Source: Lojkania enalia
Lineage: Eukaryota; Ascomycota; Dothideomycetes; Pleosporales
Assembly (NCBI GenBank): GCA_010094045.1
Contig: ML986590.1
Location: 515,860-579,859, forward strand
DNA: 64,000 nt
Direction of reading: 5' to 3'
Shown piece after piece: positions 47,400 through 57,275 of the stretch. Below the pieces are notes generated by a model. That model had not been told where the DNA came from, ran no database searches, and was given only the letters and a program-made list of their open reading frames with translations. The stretch's first letter is position 1. Every line of letters begins with the position of its first letter. A program made the translations under genes and the position numbers.

Positions 47400-47612
47400 T
47401 ATAATATCTTATAGCTTTGAGTCACGGGTTGATGATATAGAGTCACCTGACCTAGGGTTGAAATAGCCGAATCGCACCCTGCAGGGATGGCAGCGATTCG
47501 TCTCTCTTTCATCAGCCATCTCTTTTCTAAGAGAACTGAATATACGAACATTTTAGCCCTGCTACTCTATCTATTGTTGCTACGCTGTGATCTATTATAC
47601 TAGCCTATTACA
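47400..47612 (+). repeat. 3' LTR (little mutated)
   Basis: It is 213 bp, starting right after the polypurine tract and ending CTATTACA before the AAAAC target duplicate. It keeps many CpA/CpG sites lost in the 5' copy. Confidence 0.93.
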
Positions 47613-47623
47613 AAAACCCAGTA

Positions 47624-47930
47624 AGCGGTCACCGGACGCACGCTATCACCGAATGCACCGTCTCCCACACTGGAAACCCCCATCTCTAAGTTCGATAGAA
47701 TGGTCAACGAAACAGATATTCAACCGGCTCTTGATCACGTGAAATCGCAAAGTGTCATCAATGTTGCTGCTCTAGCGAAAAAGTACCATCAAGATCGTAC
47801 GACGCTCATACACCGTTTTAAAGGGAAAATGGCCTCAAATTTAGTAGTACACTCAGTTTACTAGAAGCATCTTATAGATGCTTAAAAAGAAGTACTTCTA
47901 TAGTATGCCTTAGATTTCATAGTTAGATGG
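47624..47930 (+). pseudogene. second pogo-like element fragment (N-terminus only)
   Basis: After the TA, AGCGGTCACCGGACGCACG looks like a pogo-family terminal/subterminal sequence. ATG 47701 opens MVNETDIQPALDHVKSQS...AALAKKYHQDRTTLIHRFKG, the psq-type helix-turn-helix of fungal pogo transposases, but from a lineage different from the 39.3-kb copy. Stops appear after about 55 codons (HSVY then TAG) and the similarity fades by about 47930. The rest of the element is missing. Confidence 0.7.
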
Positions 47931-48579
47931 TGGCGGTACGCTCCAGTAGGTAGAACATTTCTTTTAGCACTTCCTCCATGGAAAGTCCGTGTCTCGAGTA
48001 TATTGATAATCTTTGCATGTTTTCTCCACCTTTGGTATGACGCGATGCAATCCAAACTACCGTTACATGGAAAGTCCGATTTCAGAATGAGCAGATTCTC
48101 TTTGGATGTGATTCTTCTCCGACATTTGCTATAGACGTGTTGAATTACCTCGTTATTGGTTTCTGTTTGAGCTCGTTGTCTCCTGCTTGCTCATGTTCTT
48201 CGACCGGAATCGCGGTCGAAGTCAAGCACGAAAGATAGAATATGTCAATTTCTTATGCAAGGCGTTTCCAACCCCCTACAGACGCTAAGCACAAGTTCAA
48301 GTTAAAGATTTTTAATTTGTTATTTGAGCATATATTATCTATCAAATTACACATGGGATATTCTCTGCCCAAGTCGCTAGTTATGAGCTCTGTGGGGTTC
48401 CACGGAGCTTCCGCTGAACTGTTAGTCGGAGAATTTCAACAGACTTATAAGTTGTTTCATTTGTGAACTGCTTTCTTAGGCTCCATTAAATTCATCAACG
48501 TTCTGAGCACTCTCCAATTGACTTCAGAATCTCGGTCTCAATCCATCTAAAACACAAATTTCTTTTCTTCAATCTTATA
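47931..48579. other. no supported gene
   Basis: This lies between the pogo fragment and the MFS pseudogene. A short motif ATGGAAAGTCCG occurs twice (47980 and 48069 regions). Nothing else is recognised. Confidence 0.5.
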
Positions 48580-50348
48580 ATGGGTAGTATTACCATGAAG
48601 TTCGCGAAGTTAGTAACGCCCCCGTCTCGAAAAGACGAGAGCCAGCACGACGCCTATTCGGACAAAGATGATATCGAGGAACAATCCGTACGCAATAATA
48701 CCTCGTCGAGCGCTGGGACAAGGGAGCATCCCGAAAAGGATCCAAATATTGTCGACTGGGACGGCCCTGATGACCTAGAAAATCCCATAAATTGGTCCGA
48801 GAAGAAGAAGATTGCATCCATTAGAATTGTTTCTATCCTTGCTTTCCTATCGTATGTATTCTTTCTTTACCCAGTTGGGGCCATGGTTGACATTAAACAG
48901 CCTGCTTGGATCTACCATCACCTCACCTGCCGGTGTAGATATCATGGCGACATTCAACTCGACGAACCAGACTATAGAAACTCTTGTAACTTCGCTCTAT
49001 CTCCTCGGCTATGTTTTCGGTCCCTTAGTCCTCGCCCCTCTCTCTGAGTTGTACGGTCGCACAATTGTTTATAACGTGTGTAACTTTAGCTTTTTGATTT
49101 GGAGCGTTGCTTGTGCGCTTGCCTACAATTTGAGTGCTCTAATCATCTTTCGACTGCTTGCGGGACTCGCGGGGAGCGCTCCAATGACAATCGCGGCAGG
49201 AACGATTGCGGACATGGTTCCGTTGGAGAAGAGAGGCCTAGCAATGATGGGGTGGATCATGGGACCAGTCCTCGGACCCACAATCGGCCCTTTGGGTGAG
49301 ATTCAGTTGAATGCGGTCGGTCGAACTGTACTGACAGTGACCACTAGTTTCTGGTTATCTTGCTCAGGCCAAGGGCTGGCGATGGATTTTCTAGTTAGTA
49401 TCGATACTTGTAAGCCCTCACAATCTATGAGAATCCAAACGGCAACTGAAATGCATTCCACTATGCCGGTGCCGTGTTCTTAGCAAGTCTGCTGTTCCTC
49501 TAGGAATCCTACACCTATACGATCCTGGAAAACAAGACGAAGCGTCTACAAAAAGAAATAGGCAACCTAGATCTTCTGTCCGCTCTTGATAACGGCAAGC
49601 AGCCAAAGGAATTTTTTAGAGTCTCTATCGTCCGGCCTGTTCAGATGCTTTTATTCTCGCCGATTGTTCTCCTACTGTCACTCTACATGGCAACGATGTA
49701 TGGCTACCAGTACCTCATATTTACGACTTTCCCACGAGTCTTTCAGGGGCAATACGATTTCACAAAGAGCAGCGTTGGGCTAGTGTACCTAGGCATTGGG
49801 GTTGGGTTCCTCGTTGCCTTAGTTTTCAGCGGCATGATCTCTGACCAACTTGTAAAATACCTGACAAAACGGAACGGTGGGATAGCAAAGCCGAAATATC
49901 GGCTCCCGCTCCTATTTGCTGGCGCACTTCTTGCCCCTATCGGACTGCTTCTGTACGGATGGACTGTAGAGAACAAGGTCCATTGGATAGTCCCGATCAT
50001 TGGTTCCGCGTTTCTCGGGGCTGCGTCGTTCACTGTCATAGCAAGTTGTCCAGCAGTCAAATGTGTAGAAACAAGCAGCTGATCTTCGACCAGATGCCGG
50101 CATTAGCATATCTTATTGATGCTTACACCATTTATGCGGCCTCAGCAACTGCAGCAGCAATTGTTTCCTGTTCCCTACTTGGAGCGCCGCTTCCACTTGC
50201 GGGTAATAGCATGTATGATGCACTTGGTGTTGGATGGGGAACATCACTTCTGGGGTTTATTGCGGTGGTTTTCGCCCCAGTTCCTCTGGTTTTCTGGAAG
50301 TATGGAGAGAGGGTTCGAAATAGCCGGTTTTCTCAGGTCAAGTTCTAA
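48580..50348 (+). pseudogene. MFS drug/polyamine transporter (DHA1-like), inactivated
   Basis: ATG 48580 opens a polar N-tail ending DPNIVDWDGPDDLENPINW, the usual fungal DHA1 signature. It is followed by membrane segments: TLVTSLYLLGYVFGPLVLAP, SELYGRT, FRLLAGLAGSAPMTIAAGTI, ADMVPLEKRGLAM. In KGWRWIF the next codon is TAG where Trp is expected (about 49394). A second TAG falls where Arg is expected before ESYTYTILENKTKRLQKE (about 49502). Downstream helices (about 49550-50345) are otherwise legible to the C-terminus RVRNSRFSQVKF. Both stops fit RIP-type changes (TpG to TpA, or CGG to TAG). Introns at about 48855, 49300, 49412 and 50040 are plausible. Intact relatives are about 500 residues. 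Confidence 0.8.
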
Positions 50349-51140
50349 CTGAATCTAAGAACCGAACGAGACGAGGCGGAAAATGTGTGGCTATATCCGA
50401 AGATGACGCATCCACAAGTCTTCACTTATAGTTCTACTCATTCAATAGCTAGAGAAATAATGAAAAAAAGAGTATTATGAGTTCTACAAGGAGTTTTCAT
50501 CGATATCACAAGGAGTTGGGCCGCATTCCGCATAATACGACATGACATAGAGTCGATAATCATCCGATAAGGAGAGAGGATACTACAATGGAGCAAGTTA
50601 CATCTATTGCGGCCAAGCTCAGATCGATTATAGAGCGGTTTTCCCTCCTTGCGATGCCATGTTTCCGTTCTTCATAGGAGAATACTACGCATCTGGCTTT
50701 GCCACCATCTGGAAGAGGAATTTACCGTCACCTTGTTGTCGGGACTTTCCGAATCCATCGACTCTCGATAGATGGCCGCGCTTGTTAAAGTTTCTTCTTA
50801 TCAACAGCCCAACCTGCAAAGCTTTGGCCTGGGGCTTTTTCCGGCTAGATGGGATGATCCCGGTCCACTGTGAAAGCTTATATTAGTCAAAAGGCTTGCA
50901 TAATGTATCGTCGGTTCTTGTCTAGGTCAGTGGTGTGAGCGAATCGGATCGTAGTGTGGGCGAATGACTCCAGCAAATCACACTCCCGGGGTTTGAAGGA
51001 GAGTCCGCGGAGCTCCTTTTCGAATACCGCAAACTCCATGGAGATTCCACTTGACCATCTGCTTTTTCACCACGGCTCTGCTTTTTGCGGATTCCACAAT
51101 TTTCAACCTCCATGGACACTCATTTACTGTAATGCCCAGA
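50349..51140. other. no supported gene
   Basis: This is upstream of the Zn2Cys6 fragment. Short frames (for example 50659-50886) have no family resemblance. Confidence 0.5.
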
Positions 51141-51518
51141 GACCAGCAGGATCACGCCGTGTCTCATCAGAGGCCGGTGTCTTGCCATTTTTGTAGGACG
51201 CGAAAACTACGGTGCAGTCGAACAGCACCTTGCTCCAACTGTGTATCGTGCGGCATTACCTGCGACTTGGAACGTCCCGTCACGCAGTGCAGCAGCACTT
51301 CGAGCACCTCCCAACATTCGGAGATCATTGAGCGCCTTGATAGACTCGAGAATCTACTAGTCGCTCAGAAAGGAGAGGCGCAAGGACAGAACGGCCTGCC
51401 TTTTGATGTTGCAGAGTCTCGGCCACGACGCCTACACCCTTCGGCTTCGGCCCCCGAGATCCAAGATGTGGGCTTGAATAGTAACATTGCTGGGCTCGCA
51501 GGTGTTTGCACAGACTAG
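51141..51518 (+). pseudogene. Zn2Cys6 transcription factor N-terminus, truncated
   Basis: The frame contains a complete binuclear zinc cluster, SCHFCRTRKLRCSRTAPC then SNCVSCGITC, with Cys spacing 2-6-5-2-6. A coiled-coil-like linker (SEIIERLDRLENLLVAQ) follows, then a stop at 51516-51518 after GLAGVCTD. The in-frame ATG near 51132 (MPRDQQDH) is the best start; an upstream in-frame ATG is at 51051. Such regulators normally continue for 500 or more residues with a fungal-trans domain. No continuation is legible in 51519-52640 in any frame, so the gene is cut off, or the rest has diverged beyond recognition. Confidence 0.65.
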
Positions 51519-52640
51519 ATACATACGGTGGGTTACTCCCAAGTCGGGCGCAAGGGATCTAAGTACCGGCTCTAGAGCCTTCACCTGGCTTTCACGTTCC
51601 ACCTGTGCCAGTATTCGATCGCAAGACACTCCGTCCTATACGTTATTCAATTTTTACTAACCACCTACTAAGTAGCTGCCGATTTTGTTACTTTTCTGCA
51701 CGCGAGCGTGACCCGCCTCGCCAACGTCCCGATAGGGTACTTCGATCAACGCTAGATTTTCTCGCTGTTTCGACTAAATTAACTTCATCACTTTTTGGGC
51801 TTCCAACAAGGCTATCGCCGCTTCAATATCTCTTATATTGACGGATTGGGTGGTGCACGGTAACACAAAGCATCGGCTCGTTCCGTCCTTTAAGGACTTG
51901 GAGACGTGTGGCTGGTGGAGCGAGGCAACGTAACGTTCACCGGGCCGGCAAGGAGTAGGCTGGCGAGGGAGAGGAGTTTCTAGCGGTGCTAAGCGTCAAA
52001 TAGGGAGAGCCTTGTCTGGACGCCTATAGCTGTCGAGGCGCCGGTTGAGGGGGCTGGGTGGATGAACGAGTGGGTGAGCATGAGCCTTAGTTCTGAAGCT
52101 GCTTAGTGAGGTTGTGGGTTGGGTGGTGTTGGGGAGGGTAAGAGGAGAGTTAGTGAAAAGGGTTCGTCGGGCTGGCGAAGGATGGTTGGCACAAAGGGGC
52201 TGTAGTGGTATTTCAACTTCCACCCAGAGTAACTTTTGCCTCTGGGGCAATCGTTGGCCATCTTGAATGTAGGCGACTATCTAATGGCAATCTACGTTCA
52301 AATCGGGTATTGAGACCCATATTTAAGAGTCGATGGGTGCAGATATCAAAAGGGAATGGGAGTCTGTGGCTTAGGAAGCTGAGCAAAAGTATCAGTTGGA
52401 CTTTGCCTACCATGCCCCAACTCCTAGTCAGACACTCCCACTGGCCGTATAGCAAGAATAGCCAGACCCTCATACAATTTATGGCGGTTAGATTGATGGT
52501 AATTAGGTTTAACCTAAAACATGGGCGCCTAGAGTAGAGGGCTGTGAGTGTCATGTACTTGTTGATGATTCCTAGCCTCTATTGCTGAGCCTTCATTCTT
52601 TGAGCCTGTTATGATCTCTAATCGTGTATTTCTCTATCAA
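51519..52640. other. no supported gene
   Basis: Open frames at 51996-52250 and 52205-52554 overlap on both strands and show no family features. This is probably decayed sequence between the zinc-cluster fragment and the transposon remnant. Confidence 0.5.
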
Positions 52641-52644
52641 GCTC

Positions 52645-53607
52645 TGGATTTAAGATACATTCTTATACCGAGGACTCCCTTCTTGACGCCTACCTGGATG
52701 TCACAAATAATTTCAAGTCAGTACGAAAAGCTGCCCGAAAGCATGGGGTAACGGCCAGCACCCTCTCTGATCGCCTGAAGGGCAGTGCCTCGAGAGGGGT
52801 ATAATACAAAATCAGAGACTATCCCCTTGTCTGGAGAAGCATATAGCCAATTGAATCCTACACTAGGATATCCTAGGTTATGCGCCGTCGCATTGTCAGG
52901 TTAGCGCTGTGGTGGTTAAATTGCTGAAGCATGAGGAGGATACGACTCCCAGAGACAGGACTAAATAGATGGCTTCAAACCCCGAAACTCCTCTATAAAG
53001 ACTAATATTGAGTAAATATGGAAGCCTCTCGCTATGATGGCTTCATTCCGATGTCAAATAACCGGTATCTTGACATTAGGTAGAAGGAATACGGCTGGAT
53101 CAAGCCCTGACTCACCCACACCATGGATAAGGGCGGCTTGATGGCTGGCTTCGGTAAGCTTTTTGATCTAGTATAGTATAGACAGATTAGTGAATGGATA
53201 CAGTACTCGATAGCCTTGTTTTGGGAAATTCTGACACTAAGAAGGCATATCTGAAGAGTGATCAGGGGAGAGGATGGATCTCATTTATCGACGTTATATT
53301 TGTAACCGGGGAGGCATTAAAACCTAGTATAACTTTTAAAAGCAAAGATCTCTAGACGAACTGGTTCGATGGAAATTTCTGAAAGGTCGCAGACTGGCAC
53401 TATATCACCTCTCCTAATAGCTGCACCGATAAAGAACTGGGTGTGGCGTGGTTGAACGATGTCTCTATACCATAGACTAACAAGCTGTTAAAGGGTCCTT
53501 CAGATGCACGCCTACTAATACTGGATGACCACAACAGCCATATTTCGGTAAATTACTTCCCTTTTCGCACACACCTATAAGCTATTTCTATATCCTAAAC
53601 CGCACAA
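52645..53607 (+). pseudogene. pogo/Tigger-type transposase remnant
   Basis: Read through several stops and shifts, it begins YTEDSLLDAYLDVTNNFKSVRKAARKHGV in two parts, with TASTLSDRLKG, an HTH-psq start. Parts of the DDE domain follow: MDKGGLMAG where MDE(T)GIMEG is usual (first Asp kept, about 53124), GRGWISFIDVIFVTGEALKP, and LLILDDHNSH (second Asp, about 53516-53545). The third acidic residue region is missing. The similarity ends right at the 3' end of the tubulin cofactor C gene (53608). It is distinct from the 39.3 and 47.7-kb fragments. No terminal repeats were found. Stops are of mixed type, with no clear RIP bias. Confidence 0.78.
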
Positions 53608-54897
53608 CTAGTTGATGATGGCAACAGCCTTCAGGATATCATTTAAACTTACGCTATGACCACCGGGTACTATATCTCTCCAAACGCTCTCTTCAATGCG
53701 ATTCGTGGCGGATAGGAGGTTGAAGTGGGGGTTCGATTCAGTTTGAAGCCACCTAAAGTCATCAATCTGGTCCCATTGATTTTGAAACTGCGACACTTCG
53801 GGAGTGAGCTGAATAGATGAGTTATAATATTCCAATCTTGCTATACTTAACGACTTACATATGTGTCAGGTAGCGGTGCGAATCGGATTAGCTCGCAATC
53901 TTCGATAATGGGGCGACTGGAGCAATGGAGATACACATCTACTTTCTTAGAGGTATGCATACGGAACTGGCGACAGGCCGTTACAATGACACTATTCTCC
54001 ACGCTCGTAATATGTATAGACCCATTGACCTGTCCACAAATAATCAGAGAATCCTTGATATTTTTTAGAGTCAACCCCGCAAAGGGATTTCCGTCTGTTG
54101 TAGGCTGTGACAGATCGACCACGCAGCGCCTTAGGTTCGATACCATTCCAGAACTCGTAGCATGGGATGCCGAAGTCGGCAATATGATGTGGTTGCTACT
54201 GTGGTTGGAGATGGTCACGCTACTGGCATTCGAAAACGAAGATTCGGGAACCCCAGCGATGCCGTTGACGCCTCCCCTTGCTACTTGGAGATTTATGTTT
54301 ACAGTTACTTCCTGCTCTGATTTTTCCTGTGTAGGAGATGGGTTTTCAAGCGGAGTTGGCGCAAAGGAGGAATTTGCGTTGGACGAGTCTGTGTTATAAC
54401 CTGGCACTCGTAGCTTGCTTTGTTGTGCTAGTTCAGCCGCATCAGATAGGGATATAGCGGAGGAATTTTTGCGGGCTGCTTTGAATTGGAATCTTTTGGG
54501 CGGATCAAAGGAGTTGCGGATGCTCTGCAGTTTCTCTGAGAGTGCTTTGATAGCCTAGGAAGACAGTTACTGAGGTCCCAAAGGGGGGATTTGAGGCGAT
54601 TAAAGCATACATCGGCGTAGGTACGTTGATCATATGCCGGAACGTAGCTTGATGCATCCTTGACCTCGTGAGATAGGCGTTCTATGCCCGCAAGGCAGTG
54701 GTCTACAGCATAGTTGCGCTCGCCTCCGCTGTAGGCCGTGCTATTAAGCCGATCCATCTGTTGTTGGAGCGCTGGTCTGATTAGTTAAGGTCTGCACTTG
54801 AGGCTGGGTTCTTACCAGTAATTTCGTGTTGGAAGTATCGAAAGAACCGCTCCTTCAATCCAACGCCGGCCTGGGGCGCTACTGCGGACGTTGCCAT
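53608..54897 (-). CDS. tubulin-folding cofactor C
   Basis: This is the beta-tubulin GTPase-activating folding factor (TBCC; Cin2 in yeast), cytosolic. Exons are 54897-54816, 54771 to about 54614, about 54556 to 53848, and about 53786 to 53608. The start is MATSAVAPQAGVGLKERFF. Residues about 12-110 match the TBCC N-terminal helical domain (RFFRYFQHEIT, YAVDHCLAGIERLSHEV). A Ser-rich linker precedes the C-CAP/TBCC beta-helix: LTLKNIKDSLIICGQVNGSI, HITSVENSVIVTACRQFRMH (the Arg in this strand is the GAP finger equivalent), DVYLHCSSRPIIEDC, then WDQIDDFRWLQTESNPHF. The length is normal. Its 3' end abuts a transposon remnant without visible damage. Confidence 0.92.
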
Positions 54898-56028
54898 AGT
54901 CTAGGCTTGAGGTAATGCAATATGTTGGGAGTTCATAAAGCTTCCCTTAAGCATCCTTACCCTTGCTACCTGAGCCTGAAGCCGTATCGGAGTGGCGCAG
55001 TAGGGTTGCAATGGTGGATGCAAGGTTAACTGTCACGGTTCCGCGGTGGTCGGGGCGGCGGCGACAAGACAACACGGCACACATCATCTTGCAGCTACCC
55101 CACCATCTGTGTAGAGTCATGTACGGCTGAGGCCGACGCCTCGATGTCAACGGGAACTGGGGCGAGCCCAGCGAGCCAATAATCAGACACAGAAAAACAA
55201 AGATCAGGCCAACCTCTTCACCGAGACAACGAGCCGAGAACGTGTGGATTTTACCCCGCATTAGGCTCTGCGGCGCCAATGGCGACTATCCAGAAATCTA
55301 CCATTTGGCATTTTAGTACTATCCTTGCTCGACTAATCGAGCATGACTCGGCGGACCGCGAGTGCCAAACCCATGCGCTCTTAGGTGGACCTCTGGAAGT
55401 ATGAGGGTTAACCATCTCGCGTTGTGGGAGCTATATATTGCACCTGGCTGTGAGGGTGTGATTCGCAACTACGAGCCGCCACTGGCGGTGCAGCCCCTAA
55501 TACCTGACTCCAACCAGGAGGTTCGGAATACAGAATTGCATCTCTTAAGACTTGCAAGGGCTGGCATGGAGTAGTCTATTGTTGCTGGGGATCTTCATCA
55601 AGACGGCACGTAGAATTTGACAAGGCATTGGAAATGTGGTGAGAGGCGAATCTTGTCTCTGGGAGGGAGATGAGGAGCTGAACTGGTTGATTGAGGATGG
55701 CCAGCAGGCCATATTTATGTATATAAGGAAGGGTATATCAGCTGATATCCAGCGTGATTTGATATCGTGCGACGGTATCCGATACAACCTGCAACCAGAT
55801 AACTTGCTCCCGTAAGGCAGTAGGAAATCGTACTCAGTAGACTCGCCAAATCCCTATCACAGGAAATACTGTTGTTCAAGTTGGACAAGTCTGATCGAGC
55901 GGATTTTGTTCTTGATAAGATCAGATATTTAGGTAATATATACACGGGCAGACTCGACAAGGCTCGAATGCCCACGACTCGCCCCCTGAGACCGTCAAAT
56001 CGACTTCTAGAGAAAGTCCTGTGCTTGT
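54898..56028. other. intergenic, no supported gene
   Basis: This is the promoter side of the tubulin cofactor gene and the 3' flank of the complex I gene. A minus-strand open frame at 54947-55279 has one hydrophobic stretch but overlaps the expected promoter and has no family match. Confidence 0.5.
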
Positions 56029-56779
56029 TCAATTCGTCTCCGCTCCCTGTACGGCGCCTACGTCGATTCCGTACTTTTTTAACAGCCTCTCTCGCCTCCT
56101 CTCTGCGTATCCGGGAGCGTAAATACCTGATTTGCTTAGTTCTGAGCAATTTATAGGATTTTGATGTCTCACTCACCCCGACCCTCGCCTAATTGATCAA
56201 TTGTTTCTTGGATGGGCCGTCTGCGCTGCTTCTTCAGCGCTTCTCTCCGCTCAACCTCATCCTCATAAGACTGCTCTTCAAAGAGGCGCGGTGCTGCTCC
56301 GGAGGTGTAATTCCATGTTGCCATTACGACCGAGACGGCCGCGCCTCCACCTAGCATAAACGGAATGCTACGCCCTAAGCTATATTAACACCGATTCAGC
56401 GAGGAAGACGGAAAATATCATACTAGCTAGACCTAACACCATACCGCCAATGAAACCACCGATTGCCTCGTTGTATGTGTCGTCTTTTTGTCGAAGATTG
56501 GCGGCCGAATCGCGGGAGAACTGATACGCGGCACCCACGCCCGCTGCATGCCAGTTAGCCCAGTCCGGCCTGCTGCCGCATATGGGAGTGCGAATTCGTA
56601 CCATAAAGGGCAATGATGCCTCCCGACCGCGTGATGATGCCCTTTGCACCGATATTTTGCTTCTGCAGTGTATTCTGCGCACCGGCGAAGATGGCGCCGC
56701 AGACGGTCATCTGCATCGCTGTCGACGCCGTGCTCGCCAGCGTATCCTTGGGGTGGTAAGTGTCGTATGCGTCGGCCAT
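56029..56779 (-). CDS. mitochondrial complex I subunit, NDUFA11/B14.7-like (fungal 21.3-kDa type)
   Basis: This is an accessory membrane subunit of NADH:ubiquinone oxidoreductase. ATG 56779 gives MADAYDTYHPKDTLASTAST, close to the fungal family start. The helices read TVCGAIFAGAQNTLQKQNIG, IITRSGGIIALY, GVGAAYQFSRDSAANLRQK, EAIGGFIGGMVLG and GGGAAVSVVMATWNYTSG, a Tim17-like four-helix pattern. The last exon (about 56127-56029) splices after GEGRG to read IYAPGYAERRRERLLKKYGI and ends GAETN, a typical fungal C-terminus. It is divergent from UBP2 with 496 bp between starts. The overlapping minus-strand frame at 56433-56885 is a shadow. Confidence 0.82.
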
Positions 56780-57275
56780 GGGAGGCGGGAAGGGGTGTGC
56801 TGTTGCGAATTGGAGGGCTCCGGTGAGGTTGGCGACAAGAGATGAGGTACGTCCACCAGCAGGTCGCTGCTAGCGATTCTGCCACTCACCGCCTTTGGGG
56901 CCCATGCATCATGGCTGCCATTGCAAGCGACCTCCAATTCACGGTGTTCTCCCATTTCCGTATCGCGTGCCCATTTTCTTTGCCATTCTTTGTATAGGCG
57001 CCCCAACTGCTGCCCCACCCGTCCAACGTGTCGCATGACGGCGTACCCGCGCTTCCGTGGCATGCACTAAGCCGGCTCGCCGCTGACAATACGCTTTCCA
57101 GGGCTGCCGCCTGTGATGCTTCATATATGCACTCGTGGCCTCACTCTGCTCGAATAGCGAGCCCTCTCCTCCTCGCTTCCCCCGTCGTCCGCCATCATTC
57201 CCTATTTCTGGGCCTTCAGCTTCGGAGCCACGCAGGAAAATTCGCCGTCATCCGGCAGCCGCCTGGCCCATAGCG

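Larger units (their letters stand above)
40533..47612 (+). mobile_element. Ty3/Gypsy chromovirus-type LTR retrotransposon, inactivated
   Basis: A 7,080-bp element is bounded by two 213-bp LTRs and a 5-bp target duplication AAAAC (40528-40532 and 47613-47617). A polypurine tract AGAAGGGAGA (about 47387-47396) abuts the 3' LTR. Coding is plus-strand and destroyed, but domains can be read through the changed codons: a CCHC knuckle (about 41888-41935, Cys and His now Tyr), protease (about 42120), reverse transcriptase (42820-43350) with YRIRIKKGDK and YLDNILIFF where YLDDIL is expected, RNase H (about 43630-44010), integrase (about 44400-45050), and a chromodomain tail (KYLVK, about 45430-45550). 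The chromodomain places it in the chromovirus clade. There is no intact ORF. Confidence 0.93.

Noticed and set aside
48240..48466. 74-codon plus frame between transposon nest and MFS pseudogene
   Set aside because: No motif recognised; AT-rich flank sequence.
54947..55279. 110-codon minus frame with a hydrophobic stretch
   Set aside because: It overlaps the expected promoter of the tubulin cofactor gene and matches no family.
56433..56885. 150-codon minus frame overlapping the complex I gene
   Set aside because: It is a shadow frame; the NDUFA11-like reading has correct motifs and splice phases.
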